Assembly (NCBI GenBank): GCA_029204045.2
Contig: CM055071.1
Location: forward strand, 18,510,867-18,574,866
Source of the DNA: Tillandsia leiboldiana
Taxonomy: Eukaryota > Streptophyta > Magnoliopsida > Poales > Bromeliaceae
DNA: 64,000 nt
Direction: 5' to 3'
Below the pieces are notes generated by a model. It worked only from the letters and a program-made list of their open reading frames with translations. It made no database searches and was not told the DNA's origin. The first letter of the stretch is position 1. Every line of letters begins with the position of its first letter. Positions 23,441 through 36,141 of this stretch are shown piece after piece. Made by a program: the position numbers and the translations under genes.

Positions 23441-24337
23441 GAATTTTGTGACTTGCTTTAGCGATTGGATTCATTCCAGTATCTTCCAGTAGAGGCGAAT
23501 TTTGGGATGTGATCAGAACAGCTGGAATTTTGAGAGGTACGCCGATAGTTGTGATGGTTCAGTTGCAGCTCCCCGACTCAGATTGAGCACTTGGGATGAC
23601 CAGCTGGTGCGGTATCGTGCAACATTTGATGGCGAATAGAGAACAGCGGCCTTTCCGCGAGTTGGACGACGGGAGATCATTTCCACTGGATACCGAGGCA
23701 TCCTTTCTGCAGCAGTGGCTTCAGCGGCTTTGGGTTAGGTGCGACCTGTCGAGCGTAGGTGACGCCTAGGACTAGAGGGTTTGTCTCTAAGGGTCTCGGA
23801 TAGGGTGGTGTTTTTCTTTTAGGGGCACGGATAGACCGTAGGTTTCGTTTTATTGCCACAGCAGGAACGGCATCAACACCTCTCTCCCTCTTTTCTCGCT
23901 CTTGTACTGAAATTTGCGAACAGGATGAAAGATTCGAAAGACTACTCCAGAAATAGGGTCGGTGCCCGAACCCGTTCTTGTTTGATTTGGGCAAGGGCAC
24001 CGGTCTCTCGAAACTTTCGAACTTTTCGCTAATTTCAGTTGTTTTCTAAATTGGAGAGTTGGGGGTTGATGACCTTCCTACTGGTGGGGCCCTTTCTTTT
24101 TCTGTTAAGTTTTGCGGCGTAATTCGAATAGTTTGGACGTGTAGAGTTGGTCGTTCTACCTCATCCCCAGTGTTTGGGAATTCCTGAGCTTTATTCAGCG
24201 GTTGGACTCGCTTTGTGGAGAGTTTGTAGCGACTGGGGAGATGGAGTTGTGTGGTTGGAGGTTTACCTTTGGGCTTGGAGACTCCCTTGTGAGCCGTGTT
24301 TGTTTCGAGGACGAAACTTTCTTTTAGTGGGGGAGGA
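23441..24337 (+). other. Gyp3-H internal remainder and polypurine tract
   Basis: About 0.9 kb from the broken protease to the 3' LTR. RT, RNase H and integrase are absent, so a large internal deletion has occurred. The last bases before the LTR (about 24322-24337, TTTTAGTGGGGGAGGA) are the polypurine tract, shared with Gyp1, Gyp2 and Gyp4. No gene seen in the rest. Confidence 0.65.
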
Positions 24338-24642
24338 TGTGAGGACCTGAATCCCCACTTTAGGGCTTACTGTTGGATTGGAGGTTTCAGGGTGTGTGTG
24401 TGTGCGTGTCGGGCCCCAGATTTGAGTTTCTGGTGAAATTGGAGCTTGTTTTCTTTTCTGGTAGTCCATTTTGGGTGTGTGAGGTGTTTGCGCGCTTATC
24501 GGAGCCAAGAATGTGACCCGGAATGAAAATTGGATCAAGTCTACTCTTCCGGGAAATTTTGGAAAATTTTAGAAGTGGAATTTAGCCGAACGGACCTCGG
24601 ATTTGGATTCAGCGCGCGAAAACGAGCGAAATGGACTATTAA
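24338..24642 (+). repeat. 3' LTR of Gyp3-H, truncated by Gyp1-I
   Basis: Starts TGTGAGGACCTGAATCCCC like the copy at 10860 and ends after 305 bp, at ...GGACTATTAA, where the Gyp1-I LTR begins. In the 10860 copy the sequence continues into a different stretch, which confirms the interruption. Confidence 0.85.
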
Positions 24643-27600
24643 TGTGGTGACTCGGATCTTTGCAGGGCTTCTACAGTGTGACCAGCAGCTTCTGGAAGCC
24701 TACGTGGCATGTCGGCGGTGTTCGCGCGCCAATTTGGACACAAGAGATGGACTCGAGGCTTAAAATGGATCTCGTAGGTAATCGGGGGACCCCATCGGAT
24801 GTTTAGAAGAGTTCACGCGCAGAGTGGATATCAAATTTAGGCTCGGCGCGGAATTCGGATTAAAAATACCTTTCCGGGAGCCTCCGGCAAATTATAGGAG
24901 TGGAATTTGGAAAAATGGACACCGTTTTTGGAATCAGCGCGCGCAAACGGTTAAGATGGGCTATTTACTTGTTAGTTTTGAGATTGCGGTTACTGTTCAC
25001 GCCGGAACAGTGTCTCCGGCGATCGCCGGCGGGCGGCGGCGCAGCCTCGGGCAGGCGGCAGGCGGCGGCACAAGGCGCGGGCAGGGCGCGGGCAGGCGCC
25101 CGGGCGCGCGGGCAGGCGCGCGGTCCACGGCACCGACGTGCGCCAGTGCGGGATGCCACGTGGCATTGTTCGGTTGGTTGGTCCACGGCGCGAGGTCCAC
25201 GGACTGTGGGCATGGGTGCACGGTAGACCGGGTAGACACGTGGCATGCGGTTACTGGTTCGGTGTTGTGCTCCCGGTCCACGCAGGCTGTGGAGTGGTTG
25301 ACCGGGGGCAGGTGGCCGTACGGCGGGCAGGTGGCCGTACGGGCGCGGTGCAGGCGGCGACGTGCGCGGTGCACGGGTTGCCGGGGCCACGTGGCGCGAC
25401 GCCACTGGCGGGCGCGGGTGCGCCGGGCGCAGCGGGGCCCGGGGAAGCACAGTGCTGGGCTACGTGGCGGGCCCGAGTGGTTTCGGGCTTGCACAGTAAT
25501 GGGCCGGGCCCATTACTGTAGCAGCCCGAAACACTCCGGCGCCCGGAAGTGGGGACACATAGGGTATTTCTTCAAATGTTTTTCTTCAGCCTATTTAAAG
25601 GCAACCCGAGCCCCTTTCTTTGCCTTTTTTCTCTCAACCCTCTCACCTTCTGCCCGAGCCCCCTTAAGCAAAGTTGTTCACCTCTTCACCCTTGATCTTC
25701 CTACCAAGTTCTAGGATTTTAGGAGGCTCAAATCCCAAGGTTCCCCATTTTACGGCGCGGCGCGACGTTGCATTCCTGTGTTCTTCTTCGTCGCAGCGGC
25801 AGTGTTTTGACTCCCCTGGGCTACCCCGAGATCCTTTTTCTGTGATTCTTGCGCCGACAGACTCCTAAGAGGTAGGGCTTCATCTTTCGTATTGATCGCA
25901 CTTTCCTGTTGCGAGTTGTTGGCACGGATCCCGAGGCAACACTGTGACCCATTTTCTGTTTGGCTTTGTGGGGCAGCATCGAGGTGTTTTGGCCATTTCT
26001 TTGCGGACAAGCGTCATCCGGAAACGAGCTTATACAACTTTTTCATCTACAGATCGCAAGGAACGCGCTTGTATTTTTCTTGGATTTTTCTGAGATTTCA
26101 TCAGAGGTGAGAATCACTGTTTCTCTGTGTACAGTGCTACAGTCTTTTGTGCTGAAATCTTTTGAGTGTACCACCTTGTCGAATTTATATCTAGGCTTAC
26201 CGAACTCAGATTTGGGCGTGCAAGCTACCGTTTCGAAGCTATCGACGCGAGGATCGCGGTGATATTTTTCTAGGAATTTTCTGGGCTCTTGCTGCAGGTG
26301 AAAATTAAGCATTTCTGGGACTGTTGTTGTATGTGTGTGTGAGTGCAGATTTTTGGAATGTATGTGTAATAGTGGACTTTGTATTGGGCCAGGAGAGTTA
26401 CGGGTGTGCTGAACTTATTGGAGCAAGTGATTAGAGTTATCTGGTGTTTTCAGCTGTTGGGCTTTGGACAGTCAGCTTTTCAGGTGGGTGCTTTGTTCCG
26501 AGAACCGGTGGACGGTTCTCTAACTCTATATGTTAGAATTGCATGCAGGTGTAGGGTACAATACCTGGGATTGATTGGTAAGCTTAACAATGTTGATTTA
26601 TGGGAATTGCAAGTTAATTATTCATATTATGACGATGGTAATAATCAGACATTTAGGTTGATGATTAGTGGAAGCTTACCTAAGGCAAGGTTACGCTATA
26701 TGATTAATTATCATGCCATGTTAGCATATAACCCTTTTTATGAGGCTGGTTTATACAATGGGATAGGATCATGTAGTTATGTGCAGGTTCTACTCCAAGG
26801 AGTGATTATGGATCGAAAATCATGGACAGGTATGGTCATTGCTAATTCTGGCATGAGGTTTATTTTCTTTATCCTTCTTGAGGACAAATGCATGCTTGTA
26901 TGGACATATGTGTATGGACATATAGTTAGGCCATCTTTTACTGATACACTATCTTTTGGGATTTGACTTAGGAGAAACCATGATTGCTTTCTTTCTCCTT
27001 TTTATTTAGACTTTTGAGTCATGTTGCTCGGGTTCGAGCAGAGGTTTGGGATAGTGTAGCTGGGACCTTCGGGTCAGAGACAGGGTGTGCTTGATGTTGG
27101 ATTGTGGGTTATTGCGGCAACCGCGGACAGTAGGCGGTTGACCGGATCTTGATTATTTTACCCAATTGTGGGTCGTGGGTTATTGCGGTGACCGCGGACT
27201 TTGGGCGGTTGACCGGATGTTGACTATTGCATCAGATTGGGTATCAGATTTGTTCTAGTGGATGGTGTTTCCCACTTTTTGAGTACTATTGCATCAGATC
27301 GGGGTTTTGTTAGGGGACGGAGTTTCCCACTTTGATCATAGTCTTGATCCAGTCCTGCTATTATGAGACAGTGGTTACAGAGATACTCGATACCGTGATA
27401 CTTGATACAGTGATGCTTGATACAGTGATACTTTACTCGTGTGGGTCGCTCCCCTCGAGTGCCACTCCGGAGTAGACTTTCCGCGGTGTGAGCGCCGGGC
27501 ACCAGGCGGAGTTCTTGAGTTCGACAGCAGAGCAGGCAGTACCAGTGATTACTGGTCTATCGATTGGGTTTATTCAGGCAGATACTTTTTGTTACACTCG

Positions 27601-28647
27601 TGCCTGGGGGACCGAGTGGAGTCTAGTAGCTGTGTTTAGACCAGTGCTAGTATTGTTGGGAACCGTTCGGGGTTTGACGATGGTCCCGTGGTCGTTGTGG
27701 GTTCTTTGACCATTGTGTGAGAGGTTGAGCATCTTGAGTCTATCCGTTCTGAGAGAGAGAGCATGGATTATGACTATAGCCTGCATGAGCCACTACTCAA
27801 TAGCGAGTTAGTCCGTTTGGACGCCCTATGTAATTCCTGCCCGTCAGCGGGAGGTGGTTGTAGGTGGGCGCAGGTTTGACTGGACCCGATGTGGCAGTCA
27901 GCTCGATTGGGTCGATTGAGCACCTCGTGTGCGAGTGTTGCATATATTTATCAGAGTTTCCCCATTTGAGCATTCAGATAGAGGCATGGTAGCTGTAGAG
28001 TGTCTTCTGCTTCTTCTTTAAGTCTTACTGTATTAGTTATCTTTTGCCTCTAGTGGTCTTGGTGGGCAGATCGTCGGGCCTAGTGGCGATACCCACTGAG
28101 AACTCCCTTTTTGTGTAGTTCTCACGCCCGTCGGGGGTTTTTCCCCCTTTTTGTCCTTTTTCTCCCTTGTTTTGCAGAGTCTTGGCGGGTGTTGCCGTTT
28201 CTGCGGTTGCTGTTCGCGGTGAGGGAGTAGCGAGCTTGATGCTGACTCATTGGAGAGTAGTAGTACCCCCCCTCCCCCCTTTTGAGGAGATCTTCAGTAT
28301 AGTCGGTAGATTAGTATTCATTTCCTCTTTTGAGAGACTGATGTAGTGAGGATATGATGTATTGAGAGCTGGTACACTGATGTTGTATTTGAGATATCTC
28401 CCTGTTGAGCTATAAGTTTTGTACTCGAGGTTATTGTATGATTATCATTTTTGGGAGATGGACCTTGTTGTTTTATCTTCTGTTGTACAGTGGTTGATAT
28501 TATTTCTATAGCAGTTTTATCTTTTAGCTCTGATATCTGTTAGCTGTATCTCTTTTTGCAGGTAGGACGCTTCGCCTATGCGGATTTGGCATAGGTGGCG
28601 GATCTGTTGGCGAGCCCTGGTCGCAGTTTCGACCCCGGGGCGTGACA
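24643..28647 (+). repeat. 5' LTR of Gyp1-I
   Basis: 4005 bp, TGTGGTGACTCGG ... GGGGCGTGACA. U3 is GC-rich with CACGTG at 25157-25162, 25237-25242 and 25388-25393. A TATA-like CTATTTAAAG lies at 25591-25600, leaving about 3 kb of R/U5. A short imperfect repeat of GATACAGTGAT type lies at 27380-27430. The 43-bp array site of Gyp1-B is instead filled by about 60 bp of unrelated sequence (27475-27535). Confidence 0.9.
25591..25600 (+). promoter_or_regulatory. Putative TATA box, Gyp1-I 5' LTR
   Basis: CTATTTAAAG at the position of the Gyp1-B TATA box, followed by a pyrimidine-rich leader. Confidence 0.55.
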
Positions 28648-28654
28648 GATTAGG

Positions 28655-28667
28655 TGGTATCAGAGCC
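28655..28667 (+). other. Primer binding site of Gyp1-I
   Basis: TGGTATCAGAGCC, 7 nt downstream of the LTR end at 28647; initiator tRNA-Met type. Confidence 0.92.
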
Positions 28668-30109
28668 TAGGTTGTAGGTAATGTTGGACTTAGAAACCCT
28701 AGGCTTGTGGTTGGACCCTAGGATGACTTCGTGAGAGTCGTGATTTGTAGCGAGAGTCCTGATTGAGTTTTACACCTCTCCCGAGGGACGGGATGAGTGA
28801 TTGGCATGTTTATTCTCCTAAGTAGTTATGTTGGCTGCAGACAACATAACGCTATGGAATGGGTGACATGCTCTAGACTTTCGCTGGATTGGGTCGAGCG
28901 TTGTTGTGTGCTGATTTGTGGTTTCGTCGTGGCGAGCGGTGTCTCCCCGACGCTGGGTTTGGGACCCTTGTGCATCCTGTCATGGCAGTTGAGCTTGAGC
29001 GGTTGGTTTTGGGCCGGATACCCGGATTGAGGTCAGAGAACTCCGGACCCAGATGACAGGATTGTCAGAGGCATATCAGCGGCAGAGCGAGCAGCTAGTT
29101 TGGTGACGCAGTTGTCAGAGCAGTGGGCAGCCCGACAGTACTTTTCTTCTGAGACCACCAGGATGTAGTATCCTCAGCGGCAGGGATTTCTGTAGTGCCA
29201 ATAGAGCGAGTGGCCCCCTCCGTGCCAATGTTTAGTGCCAAGGCACTGAGGTAGGGTGGATGGTTGACAGCAGGGGAGCTGTGGGGCATGTTTGATTAAG
29301 TGAGCCAGATTTGGCAGATGAACCACCCCGACTCGTAAGATGGAGCTTGGAGCCTTTGGAGGCAGAGTCGTGGTTGGGGGTGATGGAGTGATCAATTGAG
29401 AGCCTCCCTGTGCTAGAAAGTTTATGCAGTTGTTGAACTGGTGCTCCAGGTTTCGAGGGACGAGGCACATAGGATAAGTGAGATTGGGAGTGGATTGCGC
29501 CAGGATACTCTTTAGTTTCTTTTCGGTCCCTCATGTTCGGGTTTTGGACTGTGGATGCCTCGTCGGAGTAGGCATTGTGTTTGGAGCTGGACACTGCATT
29601 TCCTTGGATGGGGATCTGCCGTTAGAGGCGAGTTCTGGAGGGAGGCGCTTGGCGCTAGGTGATGGAGGACAGATCGGCAGGCAGAGGCATTTTCGTTTTG
29701 CTTTCCTGGGTGGTGGATATCCTTGTGGATGGTTAATGTAAAGCTTACCCAAGGGAATTCTACCCTTTGTGATTTATAACTTGTATATTTTGATTGTATC
29801 ATATGGGATTGAGGGGTGAGCTTAGAAAGGATAAGTGTATAGGGAATTGCATGGATTAATGGTGTTTTGTCTTATGACGGTTGCAATGATGGATTTCTGA
29901 GATGTTGGGGATCGGGTGGACCCCGATGGCAGTATCAGTGTCTATATCAGAGTAGTGCAACGGTAGCGTGGTTTTGCTGTCTGCGGAGGATCGTATCTGT
30001 TGCCTCAGCGTGAGCAGAGACAGAGGTCGTGCTCCCTTGTGATTGATTGTATATTTTTCTGATGGACTAAGCGACAACCGCTTGCACCGTGTGGATGAGT
30101 TTGTGCCGC
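28668..30109 (+). other. Gyp1-I internal 5' segment (expected gag region)
   Basis: 1.44 kb with no recognisable gag domain or zinc knuckle. Fragmentary frames match the antisense of Gyp1-A, Gyp1-B and Gyp2-F at the DNA level. Probably decayed gag. Confidence 0.5.
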
Positions 30110-31480
30110 CTGGTTGGAGGGCGCCACGGCAGTGGATCGGGTTGTTGCAGGTGTGATTTCATCATAGTAGTCGGAGTTAGTGCACTTTGCATTCCGGCAT
30201 GGACTAGAGGCAGAGTTGTTACCACGTGCACTAGAGGTACAGGATACCATCGGTGTTGTGCATGTGAAGGAGGCTTGTGGATTATGTTCAGTGTCGTTGA
30301 GACCATGAGTTATACCGGCAAACCTTTTGATATGGGTGGCAGTTCGATGTTTTGACCCAGTGCTTGGGATTGGTTGGCACGGCACCACTGGATGGTTAAG
30401 TGCAGAGAGGGTGCTGATTGTGACTTTTGCGAGGCAGACAAGGGAGGCTTGTTATGGGGAGATTGTTCGAGCACACAGGGTTTAGCGACTGTGTGAGAGG
30501 AGCTTATGGTGGCGCCGGGACCAAAGGATATTTCTATTACTGCGAAATTCCGGGTGTGAGTCCACTCGAGTTGATGATTATGCCGCCTGTTAGGGAGATT
30601 GAGATTGCGGTTGACGTGGTTCTGGAAACCGCGCCAACCTCAATAGCACCACTTGGATTATCTGTAAGAGCTGGGAGAGTTGATCGCACCGGTGCGGGGA
30701 TTTGTTGGATCGAGGGTCTGTTTGACCTAGTGCCATGTCGTTGATACACGACGGTGAGAGCCCTTTGGGATTGGAGTCCAGGCAGGTCCAGATATTATTT
30801 CGAATCTTTTGATGGAGCTATGTTCAGGCAGTTATTGTATGATGCCTGCACCAATATGGAATTTCAATTGAGGGCTTTGTCTAGATGGTGTTCAGGACAC
30901 GGTAGGGGCATTACGAGTACAGTGAAGCCAATGGATGGACTAATGCCCTGTTGCCTCTAGATCGAGGAATTCTGTGTTTCAGTTGGCCTTGAACGGTTTG
31001 ATAGCGGCATCCTCCAGGAATATTTTGGTTTTACCCCCCTCCCTGATGGATTTAGAGCTTGTGCAGCATTTGTAGATGGTGTGACAAGGTCTGTGGGGAA
31101 GAAGTTTTTTTTGCCAAGTCGTTGTGGTGTAAGTTTTAGCTTCGAGAGCATATCTTCCTGGATTACTTATTCTAGCCGTAGGGGCGGCGGTGGAAATCCA
31201 GCCAAAATGGATGCTATTTTAGACTGGCCGAGATCGACGGTCATTGTTGGGGTGAGGAGTTTTTGGACCGGATAGTGCCAGCAGAGCTTGATGACCGGGT
31301 GATGAGATTGGTACCAGCGCCGATTCTAACCTAGTCAGTGGTGGGAGTTGGATTTGCGAGTTTTTGTGATACCTCCCTTAGGGGCTGAAGAGCTACCATT
31401 GGATTTTTGTTGAGCATCCAATATCACCTTGACTGAGCTACTGTGGTGGCGGATACCTGGAGCGGAAGAGCTTTTGGGAG
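30110..31480 (+). pseudogene. Decayed gypsy pol (PR-RT-RNase H) remnant, Gyp1-I
   Basis: Order on the plus strand: protease remnant with EGATAVDRVVAG and HGLEAELLPRALEVQ in one frame (about 30118-30300) but no DTG; post-protease VLGIGWLARHHWMVKC-like block split between frames (30345-30405); RT N-terminal PPVREIEIAVDVVLETAP (about 30580-30640); scrambled palm (about 31000-31090); NPAKMDAILDWPRS (31194-31240), which in live elements marks the end of RT; and the RNase H tail ATVVADTW (about 31438-31465). Multiple shifts and stops. Integrase is absent. Confidence 0.72.
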
Positions 31481-32093
31481 TCGAGTTTGGCGGTTCCTTA
31501 GCTGGCGCTGTGTGGGGCCATTCTGGTGTACAGAGTTTGAGTTTGTGTCCCAGAGGGTCCCTTTTGATGAGAGGCTGCGGCTGAGCAATCCACTTAGGTG
31601 GTTGAGTTTTGAGGGCGACCGAGTGTGAACCCCTGCTTGTTTGGGCCCCTTTTTTGTGCAGGTGTTTGTGTGGGTGTGATTCGGGTCGCTTTGGTTGAGC
31701 TGGCTCTTGGGAATGATTTTAGAGCGTGTTACTCAGGCTGTTCGTTCCTTTCCCCCAGTCTTTTGTTGGAGTTTGGAGGTTTTTCTGCGTCTCAGCTCAA
31801 GAGTGTTATGTTTTGGACCCCTCGCCCGTGATTGACTCGTTCCTTTTGGGGTCTGTGAGTGTTTGGAGTACGAGGGACGCCCGTTGCGAATTCCGACTCG
31901 TGAGGTGAGGGAATTGCGCAATCGGGCTATGCCGTACTGGTTGTTGCTGTTGTTGTTGCTGAGGAGTAATCACGGGGAGTGATAGGTGACTTGGGAGCTG
32001 GAGACGGCGGTGTTGAATATTGACCCCTGGTTTCTGAGACTCCTTGGGAGTTGCCTTAGTTTCGAGGACGAACTTTCTTTTAGTGGGGGAGGA
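31481..32093 (+). other. Gyp1-I internal 3' segment and polypurine tract
   Basis: Noncoding stretch replacing integrase. It contains a GTTGTTGCTG-type run near 31935-31965 and ends in the polypurine tract TAGTGGGGGAGGA (32080-32093). Confidence 0.7.
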
Positions 32094-35000
32094 TGTGGTG
32101 ACCCGGATCTTTGAAGGGCTTCTACAGTGTGACCAGTAGCTTTTGGAAGCCTACGTGGCATGTCGGCGGTGTTCGCGCGCCAATTTGGACACAAGAGATG
32201 GACTCGAGGCTTAAAATGGATCTCGTAGGTAATCGGGGGACCCCATCAGATGTTTAGAAGAGTTCACGCGCAGAGTGGATATCAAATTTAGGCTCGGCGC
32301 GGAATTCGGATTAAAATACCTTTCCGGGAGCCTCCGGCAAATTATAGGAGTGGAATTTGGAAAAATGGACACCGTTTTTGGAATCAGCGCGCGAAAACGG
32401 TTAAGATGGGCTATTTACTTGTTAGTTTTGAGATTGCGGTTACTGTTCACGCCGGAACAGTGTCTCCGGCGATCGCCGGCGGCGGCCGGCGGCGGCGGGC
32501 AACGCCGGCGGGCGGCGGCGCAGCCTCGGGCAGGCGGCAGGCGGCGGCACAAGGCGCGGGCAAGGCGCGGGCAGGCGCCCGGGCGCGCGAGCAGGCGCGC
32601 GGTCCACGGCACCGACGTGCGCCAGTGCGGGATGCCACGTGGCATTGTTCGGTTGGTTGGTCCACGGCGCGAGGTCCACGGACTGTAGGCATGGGTGCAC
32701 GGTAGACCGGGTAGACACGTGGCATGCGGTTACTGGTTCGGTGTTGTGCTCCCGGTCCACGCAGGCTGTGGAGTGGTTGACCGGGGGCAGGTGGCCGTAC
32801 GGCGGGCAGGTGGCCGTACGGCAGGCAGGTGGCCGTACGGGCGCGGTGCTGGCGGCGACGTGCGCGGTGCACGGGTTGCCGGGGCCACGTGGCGCGACGC
32901 CACTGGCGGGCGCGGGTGCGCCGGGCGCAGCGGGGCCCGGGGAAGCACGGTGCTGGGCTACGTGGCGGGCCTGAGTGGTTTCGGGCTTGCACCGTAATGG
33001 GCCGGGCCCATTACTGTAGCAGCCCGAAACACTCCGGCGCCCGGAAGTGGGGACACATAGGGTATTTCTTCAAATGTTTTCTTCAGCCTATTTAAAGGCA
33101 ACCCGAGCCCCTTTCTTTGCCTTTTTTCTCTCAACCCTCTCACCTTCTGCCCAAGCCCCATTAAGAAAAGTTGTTCACCTCTTCACCCTTGATCTTCCTA
33201 CCAAGTTCTAGGATTTTAGGAGGCTTGAATCCCAAGGTTCCCCATTTTACGGCGCGGCGCGACGTTGCATTCTTGTGTTCTTCTTCGTCGCAGCGGCAGT
33301 GTTTTGACTCCCCTGGGCTACCCCGAGATCCTTTTTCTGTGATTCTTGCGCCGACAGACTCCTAAGAGGTAGGGCTTCATCTTTCGTATTGATCGCGCTT
33401 TCCCGTTGCGAGTTTTTGGCATGGATCCGGAGGCAACACTGTGACCCATTTTCTGTTTGGCTTTGTGGGGCAGCATCGAGGTGTTTTGGCCATAACTTTG
33501 CGCACAAGCGTCAGCCGGAAACGAGCTTATACAACTTTTTCATCTACAGATCGCAAGGAACGCGCTCGTATTTTCTTTGATTTTTATGAGATTTCATCAG
33601 AGGTGAGAATCACTGTTTCTCTGTGTACAGTGCTACAGTCTTTTGTGCTGAAATCTTTTGAGTGTACCACCTTGTCGAATTTATATCTTGGCTTACCGAA
33701 CTATGATTTGGGCGTGCAAGCTACCGTTTCGAAACTATCGACGCGAGGATCGCGGTGATATTTTTCTGGGAATTTTCTGGGCTCTTGCTGCAGGTGAAAT
33801 TAAGCATTTCTGGGACTGTTGTTGTATGTGTGTGTGAGTGCAGATTTTTGGAATGTATGTGTAATAGTGGACTTTGTATTGGGCCAGGAGAGTTACGGGT
33901 GTGCTGAACTTATTGGAGCAAGGGATTAGAGTTATCTGGTGTTTTCAGCTGTTGGCTTTGGACAGTCAGCTTTTCAGGTGGGTGCTTTGTTCGAGAACCG
34001 GTGGACGGTTCTCTAACTCTATATGTTAGAATTGCATGCAGGTGTAGGGTACAATACCTGGGATTGATTGGTAAGCTTAACAATGTTGATTTATGGGAAT
34101 TGCAAGTTAATTATTCATATTATGACGATGGTAATAATCAGACATTTAGGTTGATGATTAGTGGAAGCTTACCTAAGGCAAGGTTACCCTATATGATTAA
34201 TTATCATGCCATGTTAGCATATAACCCTTTTTATGAGGCTGGTTTATACAATGGGATAGGATCATGTAGTTATGTGCAGGTTCTACTCCAAGGAGTGATT
34301 ATGGATCGAAAATCATGGACAGGTATGGTCATTGCTAATTCTGGCATGAGGTTTATTTTCTTTATCCTTCTTGAGGACAAATGCATGCTTGTATGGACAT
34401 ATGTGTATGGACATATAGTTAGGCCATCTTTTACTGATACACTATCTTTTGGGATTTGACTTAGGAGAAACCATGATTGCTTTCTTTCTCCTTTTTATTT
34501 AGACTTTTGAGTCATGTTGCTCGGGTTCGAGCAGAGGTTTGGGATAGTGTAGCTGGGACCTTCGGGTCAGAGACAGGGTGTGCTTGATGTTGGATTGTGG
34601 GTTATTGCGGCAACCGCGGACAGTAGGCGGTTGACCGGATCTTGATTATTTACCCAATTGTGGGTCGTGGGTTATTGCGGTGACCGCGGACTTTGGGCGG
34701 TTGACCGGATGTTGACTATTGCATCAGATTGGGTATCAGATTTGTTCTAGTGGATGGTGTTTCCCACTTTTTGAGTACTATTGCATCAGATCGGGGTTTT
34801 GTTAGGGGACGGAGTTTCCCACTTTGATCATAGTCTTGATCCAGTCCTGCTATTATGAGACAGTGGTTACAGAGATACTCGATACCGTGATACTTGATAC
34901 AGTGATGCTTGAAACAATGATACTTTACTCGTGTGGGTCGCTCCCCTCGAGTGCCACTCCGGAGTAGGCTTTTCCACGTGTGAGCGCCGGGCACCAGGTG

Positions 35001-36141
35001 GGGTTCTTGAGTTCGACAGCAGAGCAGGCAGTACCAGTGATTACTGGTCTATCGATTGGGTTTATTCAGGCAGATACTTTTTGTTACACTCGTGCCTGGG
35101 GGACCGATGGAGTCTAGTAGCTGTGTTTAGACCAGTGCTAGTATTGTTGGGAACCGTTCGGGGTTTTGACGATGGTCCCGTGGTCGTTGTGGGTTCTTTT
35201 GACCATTGTGTGAGAGGTTGAGCATCTTGAGTCTATCCGTTCTGAGAGAGAGAGCATGGATTATGACTATAGCCTGCATGAGCCACTACTCAATAGCGAG
35301 TTAGTCCGTTTGGACGCCCTACGTAATTCCTGCCCGTCAGCGGGAGGTGGTTGTAGGTGGGCGCAGGTTTTGACTGGACCCTGATGTGGCAGTCAGCTCG
35401 ATTGGGGTCGATTGAGCACCTCGTGTGCGAGTGTTGCATATATTTATCAGAGTTTCCCCATTTGAGCATTCAGATAGAGGCATGGTAGCTGTAGATGTCT
35501 TCTGCTTCTTCTTTAAGTCTTACTGTATTAGTTATCTTTTGCCTCTAGTGGTCTTGGTGGGCAGATCGTCGGCCTAGTGGCGATACCCACTGAGAACTCC
35601 CTTTTTGCGTAGTTCTCACGCCCGTCGGGGGTTTTTCCCCCTTTTTGTCCTTTTTCTCCCTTGTTTTGCAGAAGTCTTGGCGGGTGTTGCCGTTTCTGCG
35701 GTTGCTGTTCGCGGTGAGGGAGTAGCGAGCTTGATCCTGACTCATTGGAGAGTAGCGGTACCCCCCCCCCCTTTTGAGGAGATCTTCAGTATAGTCGGTA
35801 GATTAGTATTCATTTCCTCTTTTGAGAGACTGATGTAGTGAGGATATGATGTATTGAGAGCTGGTACACTGATGTTGTATTTGAGATATCTCCCCTGTTG
35901 AGCTATGAGTTTTGTACTCGAGGTTATTGTATGATTATCATTTTTGGGAGATGGACCTTGTTGTTTTATCTTCTGTTGTACAGTGATTGATATTATTTCT
36001 ATAGCAGTTTTATCTTTTAGCTCTGATATCTGTTAGCTGTAGCTCTTTTTGCAGGTAGGACGCTTCGCCTATGCAGATTTGGCATAGGTGGCGGATCTGT
36101 TGGCGAGCCCGGGTCGCAGTTTTTGACCCCGGGGCGTGACA
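32094..36141 (+). repeat. 3' LTR of Gyp1-I
   Basis: 4048 bp, TGTGGTGACCCGG ... GGGGCGTGACA. Differs from the 5' LTR mainly by small indels and by extra GC-rich tandem units in U3 (GGTGGCCGTACGGC repeated at about 32785-32840, one unit more than the 5' LTR). TATA-like box at 33088-33097. A run of C residues at 35761-35770. Confidence 0.9.
33088..33097 (+). promoter_or_regulatory. Putative TATA box, Gyp1-I 3' LTR
   Basis: CTATTTAAAG, the same position as in the 5' LTR. If active it would read out into the flanking DNA at 36142. Confidence 0.5.

Larger units (their letters stand above)
24643..36141 (+). mobile_element. Gyp1-I: complete two-LTR Ty3/gypsy element, non-autonomous
   Basis: 5' LTR 24643-28647, primer site 28655-28667, internal region 28648-32093 (3.45 kb), PPT 32080-32093, 3' LTR 32094-36141. 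Same family as Gyp1-B but a distinct subfamily (roughly 90% by eye, different tandem repeats) and in the opposite orientation. Internal coding remnants carry the same protease and RT breaks as Gyp1-B, and integrase is missing. Left flank is Gyp3-H LTR, right flank is Gyp5-like sequence; ATTAA and TTAGC do not match, so there is no target duplication. Confidence 0.87.

Noticed and set aside
26379..26966. 195-codon plus-strand frame in the Gyp1-I 5' LTR, partly open in the 3' LTR (34001-34459)
   Set aside because: The frame is broken by indels in the partner LTR and in Gyp1-B, has no recognisable domain and lies in R/U5. Nucleotide conservation simply reflects the LTR.
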